A stretch of 43,900 nucleotides of DNA from Bdellovibrionaceae bacterium UBA2339 (GTDB taxonomy: Bacteria; Bdellovibrionota; Bdellovibrionia; Bdellovibrionales; JAMPXM01), in NCBI GenBank assembly GCA_002344785.1, contig DDUL01000055.1:1-43900 (forward strand). The letters run 5' to 3'. This document shows, in pieces, positions 32,413 through 39,980 of the stretch (position 1 is its first letter; each line of letters starts with the position of its first letter). The notes below the pieces were generated by a model. That model was not told the DNA's origin and ran no database searches. It saw only the letters and a list, made by a program, of their open reading frames with translations. The position numbers and the translations under genes are program-made.

Positions 32413-32569
32413 TTTTGCCCTCCCCGAGCGGATCAGCGCACGCCGCGAAGGCCTCGCGCGGAAGCCTAACAGGCTAGGAAAATGACCCAGAATTCAAAGT
32501 CAGAGCTTTGATTTTCCCTATGAATTTCCAGGATGTTGAGGTGGCGCAGGGGCTGGAGGCCCTGCCGCT

Positions 32570-33973
32570 TTAGCCTCGCGGGGCCAACGGGCTTTGTCGG
32601 AGTTGCCGGCGTAGCGGCTCGAGCAGCGCAAGAGCGAGGACGAGACTGCCGACGGAAATCACCAAGAGCGCCTGACGAAGGCCATAGTGATCCGCACCCC
32701 ACCCCAAGAGGAGATGCATCATCATAGCGGCTGCGGACTGCAAAGTGACAGCCAAGCTCAGCACACTTTGCCGACTCGTCCCGAAGGCTTGCGCATACCA
32801 GGTGATGGCCAAGGGGTAAGCCATCGCAATCGGAAATCCGAAGAGGACCAGCGCCAGCATCGACCACTTCGTCGGCCAACCGAAGTCCACAAGCCCCAAT
32901 AAAAGGAGCGGCAGCGCACATCCAAGCACAAGTCGCAGGCGGCGGCTCGGATCATTGGCCTCATTAGAATGCTCAGCTTTCCCACTCCGCTGGTGTCTCT
33001 TGATCTGCCGCAATCGCGACGCGATTTGATCCCAAGCGCCGATGGCCAGGCTTAAGCGAGCAAGAGTCAAGGCGACAAAGAATCCCGTCAGCCAGAGCCC
33101 CGCTGTCGCCTGCGGCCACTGACTTTCTTCTGCGAAAATCACCAAGCGACTGGAGATTGAAATTTCAGCGACCACCATGGAGGACAGAAGCAGAGCCGCT
33201 GACCATGAAGCGCGGGTGGGCCGGGCGCTCGCTTGAGGCGTCGGCGCCATCGTCTCGATGGATTCGCGCGCCGAGGAAGCCTTTGATTCAGTCTGTTGGG
33301 AACTTCGCAAGCTCAACTCTCGAAAGACGATGGGCAACAGACAAAGCGCCGGGATCGCACACACCACGAAACTCAAGGACCAATTCGACGCATCCTTCGC
33401 CACTCCCCAACTGCGAAGTTGTACGATGAGAAACGGACTACTCAAGCTCGCCAGGCCATACATCGCGTGCAAGAGAGCCGTGCTTTGTGCTCGGTATTTG
33501 TCGGGGGCCTCCTGCACGCAGGCGTTTTGCGCGACGCCGAGGCCGCCAAAGCCCACACCCATGCAGATCGCACCCAATAAGAAAATGCCATACGAAGATG
33601 AAATCAAAGGCGTGATTCCCAGAATCAACACACCAGTCGCCATGATCGCCATATAGAGAAACAGCATTCTCAATGGCGGTGCGTGACTGAGGAATTTGAG
33701 AAAGACGGCATTGTGTATGAGGCCCGCACCGGAAGCGAGAAAGAAAAACCAACTGGTTTGGGTGTGATTCAACGCATAGGCATTCATAATGGCCGACAAC
33801 ATCGGCCCTCGAGCATTATCGACAAGCCCCAATGCCAGAAGGCTGGCGCAAGCCAAGCCCACGACAAGCGTCCAGGGGTGCTGGCGCAGAACCTGCCGCG
33901 ATCGAGCCGAAAGACTTGGCCGAGGCCCGCCCTTTTCAGGCGTAGGCTTATGAGCGTCATGCGACGTGAGCAT
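32570..33973 (-). CDS. Major facilitator superfamily transporter
   Basis: 467 aa with about 12 membrane segments: six in the first ~215 residues and six after a ~70-residue charged central loop (SSQQTESKASSARESIE). A second charged loop (LRQIKRHQRSGKAEHSNE) lies between segments 8 and 9. The spacing and the GFGGLGVAQNACV helix recall the FucP/glucose-like MFS group, but no substrate motif is secure. Inner-membrane secondary transporter, probably proton- or sodium-coupled. It is divergent from the J-domain-like gene (~90 bp between starts). The start codon has no strong ribosome site. Confidence 0.8.
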   Translation of the reverse strand: MLTSHDAHKPTPEKGGPRPSLSARSRQVLRQHPWTLVVGLACASLLALGLVDNARGPMLSAIMNAYALNHTQTSWFFFLASGAGLIHNAVFLKFLSHAPPLRMLFLYMAIMATGVLILGITPLISSSYGIFLLGAICMGVGFGGLGVAQNACVQEAPDKYRAQSTALLHAMYGLASLSSPFLIVQLRSWGVAKDASNWSLSFVVCAIPALCLLPIVFRELSLRSSQQTESKASSARESIETMAPTPQASARPTRASWSAALLLSSMVVAEISISSRLVIFAEESQWPQATAGLWLTGFFVALTLARLSLAIGAWDQIASRLRQIKRHQRSGKAEHSNEANDPSRRLRLVLGCALPLLLLGLVDFGWPTKWSMLALVLFGFPIAMAYPLAITWYAQAFGTSRQSVLSLAVTLQSAAAMMMHLLLGWGADHYGLRQALLVISVGSLVLALALLEPLRRQLRQSPLAPRG

Positions 33974-34064
33974 TTGGGCACGCTACCGGTGAACAACGAG
34001 AAATCCTTTTGATTCCCCTCTTCCGGCCCTCGAGTTTGTCTCAAATTGTGCCGTTAGAAAGAGT

Positions 34065-34736
34065 ATGAAGCCAGCGCCGCGCGAAGATTTTTTCGACGTT
34101 CTCCTCGACCGACTGGTCAAGGATGTGGCGTCGGATCTTGCTCGGCGATTCAATCTTGAGCCCGCAGACTCGCGCTCCGACACTCAGGCCAGCGACCGCG
34201 CACGCGCCATGGAAATTGATGCTACGGACCTAGCCGCCCGAGTGATGGACTGGCGGGTTCGCCGCCAAGGCCCGGCCGAGCGACCTGCGCTGCAATCTCC
34301 TCGGCTCGCACAGATGGAAATTGCAGATCTTCACGCTTCTGCGGCGGAACGCGCCCAGCACGACGAAGCTCAGGCCACGCAAGATCCTTGGATTGCTTTA
34401 CGTTCAGCCCGAGCACTCTTAGCTCTGAGAATCCTCGAACGAGATGGCTTGGCCTTTACGGCCAACGAACGAGTGGTGCATGAAACTCATGTGAGTGTTC
34501 AGCTTCGAGCCCTCCGGCGTGAACGCCGTCGCGTGCTCATGCATCTCCACCCAGATCGCCGCCAAGCCGAAACCACCAATGAGTTGGAGCGCCGACGAAT
34601 TCACGAGCGCTTTCTCGCCGCACATGAGGCCTTCGTGAGCCTCTTTGCGGAACTCGATGACTTGACTCAATCCCACGGTGCTCACGCTCAGGCTGGGCCT
34701 AGCAAGAATCCCGGCCGAAGTTCGCAAGCCGCCTGA
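34065..34736 (+). CDS. J-domain-like protein with C-terminal HPD motif
   Basis: 223 aa. The C-terminal ~75 residues resemble helices II and III of a DnaJ J-domain: a basic helix (LRALRRERRRVLMHL), the HPD motif H162-P163-D164 followed by RR, then a helix with RIHERFLAAHEAFVSLF. The HPD loop stimulates DnaK-type ATPase. The first ~110 residues (EDFFDVLLDRLVKDVASDL, later an acidic/Gln-rich stretch) are unassigned. No Gly/Phe or zinc-finger parts of DnaJ are present, so this would be a type-III/IV, specialised J-protein. No DnaK gene is nearby. Cytoplasmic; no signal peptide. Confidence 0.6.
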   Translation: MKPAPREDFFDVLLDRLVKDVASDLARRFNLEPADSRSDTQASDRARAMEIDATDLAARVMDWRVRRQGPAERPALQSPRLAQMEIADLHASAAERAQHDEAQATQDPWIALRSARALLALRILERDGLAFTANERVVHETHVSVQLRALRRERRRVLMHLHPDRRQAETTNELERRRIHERFLAAHEAFVSLFAELDDLTQSHGAHAQAGPSKNPGRSSQAA

Positions 34737-34744
34737 GCGCTCTT

Positions 34745-35599
34745 TCAGCAGCCCTTAGGATAAGTCACGCGAAGTTTCCAATGACCATCGCGATCCAAAA
34801 AATCCCGAAGCGGTAAAGTTCGCGCCTTTGGATAAGGCGCATCGGCCTTGGGAAAATCCGGATCATCCTCTTCACCGCATGGCATGTCGCGCGGATCCGG
34901 ATCGCGGTAGCGAAGCGTGGCCGTTTTCGCATCAAGTCCGGCGACCTCGATCAAAACAATGTCATGTGGTGTGCCACCGAGATCCGCCGTCCATACTCCG
35001 CCTCGTGACAAGGCCTCCATCAGATCAGGCTTCTCCTGCCAGTCTCGTCGAATGTTGATCCAAACATCCTGGGGAAACGGACGACGAGGCAATTTGATCC
35101 AGTCCCCCTGCCGTCCCCGAACGGACTGATGCGCATAGGGTCCATAGCCCCAATCCTCTTCGTAAAGATCAGGCTTAAAACCTTTGGCCTGACCTTTGGC
35201 ATCGACGTAGGAGAACACAAAGCCGAGGCCCGGCGTGGCTTGCACGCGAATTTCCCCAAGGCTTGTGGATGTCGAATCATCTTGAGGCGACTTGTGGAGA
35301 CTGAGCTTCCAAATCTTCGGCTGCAGTTTTTCACGTCGACACGCGGCCGGATCTGCGGGCGCGGGACGCGCTTTCGGTCCACAGAGGCTTTCGATTAAGT
35401 TTTTGTTCTCAAGCCAAATCGGCGCATCTTGTGGCAACAGACTCACCCACTGAATCTGCGAATCACTTGATGCCGCGATCTCGGCCGCTTGTGCCTGAGC
35501 GGTCGGCCCCCGTGGAGCAGGCGCGAGTGCGGCGAACGCGCTGAGCACGAGTGCGCATTGCCCGAGTCGAAACTTCACTTGGCGAGTGCTTGTCCTCAT
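34745..35599 (-). CDS. Exported protein of unknown function
   Basis: 284 aa. ATG 35599 follows GGAGG by 7 bp; a longer frame to 35659 overlaps ettA and is not needed. A signal peptide (CALVLSAFAALAPAP, cut near AQAQA) leads to a mature domain with several Trp/Tyr-rich strands (YEEDWGYGPYAHQSVRGR, GDWIKLPRRPFPQDVWI) and a charged PCGEEDDPDFPKAD loop, ending in Cys. Paired Cys (SLCG, AACRR) suggest disulfides. The WIKLP-PFP-VWI pattern looks like a beta domain, perhaps SH3-like, but I cannot name it. It lies 56 bp downstream of ettA on the same strand. Confidence 0.7.
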   Translation of the reverse strand: MRTSTRQVKFRLGQCALVLSAFAALAPAPRGPTAQAQAAEIAASSDSQIQWVSLLPQDAPIWLENKNLIESLCGPKARPAPADPAACRREKLQPKIWKLSLHKSPQDDSTSTSLGEIRVQATPGLGFVFSYVDAKGQAKGFKPDLYEEDWGYGPYAHQSVRGRQGDWIKLPRRPFPQDVWINIRRDWQEKPDLMEALSRGGVWTADLGGTPHDIVLIEVAGLDAKTATLRYRDPDPRDMPCGEEDDPDFPKADAPYPKARTLPLRDFLDRDGHWKLRVTYPKGC

Positions 35600-35655
35600 C
35601 CCGTGACCTCCATCTCCATGGAGCAGATTTTCGACTCCGAACTTTGTACCCCTGA

Positions 35656-37344
35656 TCATTGCAACTTTTTGTACTTGAATCGCTTGGGCTGAAGCGCGGC
35701 TTCGCCAAGTCGCTTTTTCCGATCCTCTTCATACTCGGTGAAGTTACCGGGGAAGAAGGTCACCACGCCTTCGCCTTCAAACGCCATAATGTGCGTGCAG
35801 ATGCGATCCAAAAACCAGCGATCGTGAGAAATCACAACCGCACAGCCACCGAACTCCAACAGCGCCTCTTCGAGCGCACGCATGGTGTTCACATCCAAAT
35901 CGTTGGTCGGCTCGTCAAGCAGCAAGAGGTTCCCGCCCGACTGGAGGACCTTGGCCATTTGCACGCGATTTCGTTCTCCGCCCGAAAGATCGCCCACCTT
36001 CTTTTGCTGAGCATCGCCTGCAAAATTAAAGCGCGAGACATAGGCCCGCGAAGGCATTTCGCGAGTTCCCACCATCATCAAGTCATTTCCGCCGGAGATC
36101 TCTTCCCATACCGACTTGTTGGGATTGAGATTGTCGCGCGACTGATCCACGTAGGCGAGCTTCACCGTCGAACCGACTTTGAATTCGCCCTGATCCGGCT
36201 TCTCTTGGCCTGTGATCATGCGAAACAGCGTCGTTTTACCAGCACCGTTGGGGCCGATCACGCCGACGATCCCGCCTTTCGGTAGCGAGAAATTCATATT
36301 CTCGATCAGCAGCTTGTCACCATAGGCTTTTGAAACCCCATGCGCTTCGACGACGATGTCGCCCAGGCGCGGACCTGGCGGAATGTAAATCTGCAGCTCC
36401 TGCAACTTCTCGGGCGACGGCTCTTTGAGCAAGCTTTCATAGTTCGAGATGCGAGCCTTGGATTTAGCCTGGCGCGCTCGCGGACTCATGCGCACCCATT
36501 CCAACTCGCGCTCGAGAGTCTTGGCGCGCTTTTCGCTCGCCCGCTCTTCTTGCGCCAATCGACGGTCCTTCTGCTCAAGCCAAGAGGTGTAGTTCCCTTT
36601 CCAAGGAATGCCTTCACCGCGATCCAATTCCAAGATCCAGCCGGCGACATTGTCGAGGAAGTAGCGATCATGCGTGACGGCAATCACTGTACCGGGAAAC
36701 TCCGCAAGGAAACGCTCCAGCCACGCCACGCTCTCAGCGTCCAAGTGGTTGGTCGGTTCGTCGATCAGCAAAATGTCGGGATTGGAAAGCAACAATCGGC
36801 ACAAAGCCACACGGCGCTTTTCACCGCCAGAAAGCTTATCCACCGGCCCGTCGCCCGGAGGACAGTTGAGCGCATCCATCGCCTTTTCGAGCTTCTGATC
36901 CACTTCCCAGCCGCCTTGGGCCTCGATCTTCTCTTGCACCTTCCCCTGGCGCTCGATCAGCTTTTCCATTTCCTCAGGCGTCATGTCCTCGGCAAACTTC
37001 GCGGAAATTTCTTCGAATTCCTTAAGGAGCTTCGGCAATTCCCCCAATCCATCCATGACGTTTTCTTTGACGGTTTTTTTGCTGTCGAGTTCAGGCTCCT
37101 GCGGCAGATAGCCCACTTTGAAGTCGCGCGCTGGAAAGGCTTCGCCGACAAAATCATGATCCACGCCCGCCATGATCTTCAAGAGCGTGGACTTTCCCGA
37201 GCCGTTCAGACCCAAGACGCCGATCTTGGCACCGTAGAAATACGAAAGATAAATGTCCTTCAACACCCAGCGGTTCGGCGGATAAACTTTGCCGACGCCT
37301 TTCATGGTGTAGATGATTTCTTGTCCGGCATTTGGTGCGGCCAT
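35656..37344 (-). CDS. ettA: Energy-dependent translational throttle protein EttA (ABC-F ATPase)
   Basis: 562 aa, the EttA length. Two ABC ATPase domains: Walker A GLNGSGKST then signature LSGGEKRRVALCRLLL and Walker B ILLIDEPTNHLD; and GPNGAGKTT, LSGGERNRVQMAK, LLLLDEPTNDLD. Between them is the P-site-tRNA-interacting linker with the LEWVRMSPRARQAKSKAR stretch, and the EttA-type arm lies in the first domain. There are no membrane segments, as for ABC-F proteins. EttA binds the ribosomal E site and gates the first peptide bond according to ATP/ADP. ATG 37344 follows AAGGAGA by 5 bp. Its leader carries a 13-bp tandem repeat array. Confidence 0.95.
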   Translation of the reverse strand: MAAPNAGQEIIYTMKGVGKVYPPNRWVLKDIYLSYFYGAKIGVLGLNGSGKSTLLKIMAGVDHDFVGEAFPARDFKVGYLPQEPELDSKKTVKENVMDGLGELPKLLKEFEEISAKFAEDMTPEEMEKLIERQGKVQEKIEAQGGWEVDQKLEKAMDALNCPPGDGPVDKLSGGEKRRVALCRLLLSNPDILLIDEPTNHLDAESVAWLERFLAEFPGTVIAVTHDRYFLDNVAGWILELDRGEGIPWKGNYTSWLEQKDRRLAQEERASEKRAKTLERELEWVRMSPRARQAKSKARISNYESLLKEPSPEKLQELQIYIPPGPRLGDIVVEAHGVSKAYGDKLLIENMNFSLPKGGIVGVIGPNGAGKTTLFRMITGQEKPDQGEFKVGSTVKLAYVDQSRDNLNPNKSVWEEISGGNDLMMVGTREMPSRAYVSRFNFAGDAQQKKVGDLSGGERNRVQMAKVLQSGGNLLLLDEPTNDLDVNTMRALEEALLEFGGCAVVISHDRWFLDRICTHIMAFEGEGVVTFFPGNFTEYEEDRKKRLGEAALQPKRFKYKKLQ

Positions 37345-37673
37345 GCTTGTCTCCTTCGCGAACGCTCGTCGCGATCTTACGTCGCAATCTTACGTCTCGG
37401 TCTGACGTCGCGATCTTATGTCGCGATCTTAAGTCGCGGGTCTCAGTCGGCATTCCCGAGGCCATGATCTTCAGAGAGTGCTCTCGCGGAAGCTGCGAGT
37501 GTGGCCCATAGACTAGCATGGGGTCAATTCCCTGAGCGCCAGGGCCACTCAGCCGAGTCTCGTGATGCATATTTCTTGGCCTTTGAAAAATCGAGGCCGC
37601 CTCGAGCAAATTAGGTGGGCAATCGCTGAGAAGAGCTTGTCAAAACGACTGAAGCAGCGCGACACTTTAGGCG
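37345..37673. other. Intergenic region upstream of ettA
   Basis: 329 bp between two divergent genes. It contains the 13-bp tandem repeat at 37367-37450 and otherwise nothing I can name; promoters for both genes are expected. Confidence 0.4.
37367..37450. repeat. 13-bp tandem repeat, about 6.5 units, in the ettA leader
   Basis: Six 13-bp units plus a partial one, beginning CGTCGCGATCTTA; units 1, 2, 4 and 5 differ by at most one or two bases, 3 and 6 are diverged. On the minus strand each unit reads TAAGATCGCGACG, so several units carry a TAAGAT hexamer close to the -10 consensus. It ends 22 bp before the ettA ATG. Confidence 0.9.
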
Positions 37674-38015
37674 ATGCACGACGACTCCACCGAGGATCGA
37701 AATTCGAAGCTTTCTCAGCAGGGACCATCAGAAGCCCTGCGCCCCGAACAGGCGCAAACTTCTTCGGCGCCCCTCAGTGAGTTGAAGTCGAGTGATCGAA
37801 AAACCAAGTCCGTGGCGCAGTTGGCTCATGCATTGCGCGAACTTGAAGGCGCTCTTTCGGCTTGGGATCAGGAAAGTTCCGCAAAGGCCGCAGCACCTGC
37901 GGAATCACTGGCCTCAGATCGTCGGGATCTGAAGCGTGGAATTTCACCTGAAGAACTTCGTCGCAAAACTCGCGAACTTTTGATCGAGCTTAAAGCGCAA
38001 ATTGACGAGCTGTAG
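37674..38015 (+). CDS. Small charged cytoplasmic protein of unknown function
   Basis: 113 aa; no family recognised. Highly charged, with a disordered N-terminal half (Ser/Gln/Pro) and two helices: QLAHALRELEGALSAW and SPEELRRKTRELLIELKAQI. The helix pair suggests a small coiled-coil or partner-binding protein. ATG 37674; the ribosome site is not clear. It is convergent with bolA (stops 13 bp apart). Confidence 0.55.
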   Translation: MHDDSTEDRNSKLSQQGPSEALRPEQAQTSSAPLSELKSSDRKTKSVAQLAHALRELEGALSAWDQESSAKAAAPAESLASDRRDLKRGISPEELRRKTRELLIELKAQIDEL

Positions 38016-38028
38016 GTCACTGCCGGAT

Positions 38029-38367
38029 TCACTTCTGAGAAGTTGACTTCTCGCCCCCTGCGCAAGGTGGCGAAACAAAACCCTCTGCTTGCCCCTTGGC
38101 TTCTTTTTCAGGCGAAAGTGCGCGAAGGCTCAGTGCGTGAACGCCGGACTTCATCAAGGCATCAAGTTTCGACATCACGGCTCGCGTACGCTCCACTCGC
38201 GTCCTCCCCTCAAAGGCTTGGGCGACAATCAACACTTTGAAATGCGTCTCTGAGCCAGCCGGAACGGCATGCTGGTGCGACTCATTGATCACATCCAGGC
38301 GCGAAGGCTGAAAGGCTTCGCGCAAGATCTCGCGGATCTGATGTTGAATGGTGTTTTGTGGCGCCAC
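38029..38367 (-). CDS. BolA-family protein
   Basis: 112 aa. The core is typical: LREAFQPSRLDVINESHQH, then VPAGSETHFKVLIV with the conserved His residues, AFEGRTRVERTRAV and a closing HALSLRALSPEK. BolA proteins pair with monothiol glutaredoxins to handle Fe-S clusters or act as stress-linked DNA-binding proteins. The C-terminal ~25 residues (after SPEKEAKGQ) are a low-complexity extension. GTG 38367 is the start: GAGGAG lies 4 bp upstream. No glutaredoxin gene is adjacent. Confidence 0.9.
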   Translation of the reverse strand: MAPQNTIQHQIREILREAFQPSRLDVINESHQHAVPAGSETHFKVLIVAQAFEGRTRVERTRAVMSKLDALMKSGVHALSLRALSPEKEAKGQAEGFVSPPCAGGEKSTSQK

Positions 38368-38393
38368 GAGGCTCCTCGGCGTGAAATCGAAGC

Positions 38394-38753
38394 TTAAGCA
38401 ATGCGAGCTGAACCGACGGATGCAGCACTCTCGGCCAGCTTATTGAGTTCCAACTGACAAACAATCCAGTAAGCCGGGCTAAACAAAATGTACAGAGCCA
38501 GGCCCAAAAGTTTGTTGAGGCTCGACTTGGAAATCACATCGAGCTCAGAAGCATGCACGTACATCGCATAAAAATTTGCAAATGGGATGAACAGCAAAAT
38601 CGTCATCAAGGCCGCGTTGGTCTTCGATTTATTGGCTTGAGCCATTTCGGAAATCGTCGAGTAGTGCCAGTAGATGCAGTAAATGCCGAAAGTCACGATC
38701 GCCAAAAGGAATTGGACAAGCAGGTTACGGCGTTTGATCGAAGTTTGCGTCAT
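38394..38753 (-). CDS. DUF4234-like small membrane protein
   Basis: 119 aa with about three membrane segments. It begins with a short basic N-terminus (SIKRRNLL), then LLAIVTFGIYCIYWHYSTIS, the usual opening of DUF4234-type proteins (TFGIYxIYW), then TILLFIPFANFYAMYV and LALYILFSPAYWIVC. The function of the family is not established. It is followed 26 bp later by the bolA start on the same strand, so the two may be co-transcribed. Confidence 0.75.
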   Translation of the reverse strand: MTQTSIKRRNLLVQFLLAIVTFGIYCIYWHYSTISEMAQANKSKTNAALMTILLFIPFANFYAMYVHASELDVISKSSLNKLLGLALYILFSPAYWIVCQLELNKLAESAASVGSARIA

Positions 38754-38844
38754 GTTGATGTGGCCTCACAAAGTTATGGAAATTCGCTTTATGGGCTTCA
38801 TCTCAGCATAGGCGCAAGAGCAATTCAAACTCGACCTTCTGAGC

Positions 38845-39552
38845 TTAACAGTTCGGTAAAACAACAGGCCGAGCGCAGGGCGCTTCGTCCGTCCATTCGT
38901 CAGCCAAGCGATCCGATTCGGCTGGCATCGAGCCAAAAGGTGTGGACCAATAGGTGCCGTAGGGCGAAGGGCTGACACTGACCTGGCCAATGCCGATCGC
39001 CTGAAATTGTGAGCGAAGCATATTGGCGTTGTGGCCCGCCGAATTCTTCCATTGGCAAAACGTCGCCACGGCATCGCGATTGCCGGCGGCCGCATTTTCG
39101 CCTTGGCATCCAGCGTAGCCAAACTGCGCCGTTCTCTCCCAAGGACCACGTCCCAAAGAGTCGGTATGAGAAAAGTACGCTTTCTCGCCCATGTCCTGCG
39201 AGTGCCAACGGGCGGCCTGCGTGGCGGACTTTGAAACGCGCAAGGGACCTACGCCATTTTGCGCTCGATACATATTGATCAAGACCAAGAATCTTGCCTC
39301 TTCGCAGTTGAGAAATTTGGGCGCTAGCGAGCCAGTTGGGGCCGAGGCCTCGGGCTCTGAGGATGTGGAGCGCTGAACAATCTCGCCACCCAACAAGCCT
39401 TTGGCGCCGCAACCCGTAAGCAAGCCGAAGCTCAGAAAGATCGCGCCCAGAAGCATGCGCATCGCGATCGAAGAGCTGACGACTGAGGTTTGCCCCTGAG
39501 CCGGGACCAGAACCCGGCCCGATCTTGCCGCATGATCTAAACTTCGCTTCAT
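38845..39552 (-). CDS. CAP (SCP/PR1)-domain protein, probable lipoprotein
   Basis: 235 aa. GGAGG lies 6 bp before ATG 39552, so that start is preferred. This gives an unusually long ~30-residue N-region before the hydrophobic stretch MLLGAIFLSFGLLTGCG, whose lipobox LLTGC suggests lipidation at C48; a start at 39462 would look like a standard lipoprotein but has no site. The CAP domain follows: LVLINMYRAQNGVGPL, HSQDMGEKAYFSHTDS, GRGPWERTAQFGYAG, GENAAAG and AGHNANML, with the conserved His/Glu cavity residues in place. CAP proteins bind lipids or act as secreted effectors. Six Cys in the mature part. Confidence 0.8.
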   Translation of the reverse strand: MKRSLDHAARSGRVLVPAQGQTSVVSSSIAMRMLLGAIFLSFGLLTGCGAKGLLGGEIVQRSTSSEPEASAPTGSLAPKFLNCEEARFLVLINMYRAQNGVGPLRVSKSATQAARWHSQDMGEKAYFSHTDSLGRGPWERTAQFGYAGCQGENAAAGNRDAVATFCQWKNSAGHNANMLRSQFQAIGIGQVSVSPSPYGTYWSTPFGSMPAESDRLADEWTDEAPCARPVVLPNC

Positions 39553-39980
39553 AAGATTCCTCCGCCCTGAAGACTCATCATGACCTTGAAGCGCTGGGTG
39601 CGGCCAAGCGTGAAGGAGGCAGGACGTTTTCGGGTCATCTCGAAGCGCTGGTCGATGAGCTGTAAAATCTGTGGACACTTACAAAGAAATTTCCCCGCGA
39701 CCAAAACCGGCAGCTTGGAGCGTAAGCCTTTCGCTCTGGTCGGCGGGCGACCTCCGTAAATTTGCGCGAAACGCAGCAGAAGCGGCGCAGGCGCGGGATC
39801 GCCCTGAATTCGACCGAGTCCCCGATTTTGCTAACTCCTTTCGAGTCGAATCGACGGCAAGATTGTTAAGCCAGCTTGTGTGGCCAGTTTGCGAACCCCT
39901 TGGGCTTCGGAGCACTTGCGATGTCCCGGGTCGCAATTGCCGCATGAACCGGCGCACGGAATGGGAATGGGAGGATGATT
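39553..39980. other. Divergent intergenic region, no gene supported
   Basis: 428 bp between the CAP-protein gene and the M23 peptidase gene. Short frames exist on both strands but have no ribosome sites and odd composition. The 10-mer GAAGCGCTGG occurs twice (near 39590 and 39645). Nothing else stands out. Confidence 0.4.

Larger units (their letters stand above)
31848..32569. other. ~720-bp gene-free region with palindrome array
   Basis: No supported gene on either strand between the SWIB start and the MFS stop. It holds the SWIB leader repeats, at least four near-palindromic TCCCTAGGGA-type sites, a half site, and a perfect DnaA box. Parts are A+T-richer than the surroundings, notably around 32260-32310. 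See the separate entries. Confidence 0.6.

Noticed and set aside
32196..32524. Chromosomal origin of replication
   Set aside because: Only one DnaA box and no dnaA, dnaN, gidA or parAB genes nearby. I report the palindrome array without calling it oriC.
36340..37467. 375-codon plus-strand open frame
   Set aside because: Antisense to ettA and running through its tandem repeat leader; a shadow.
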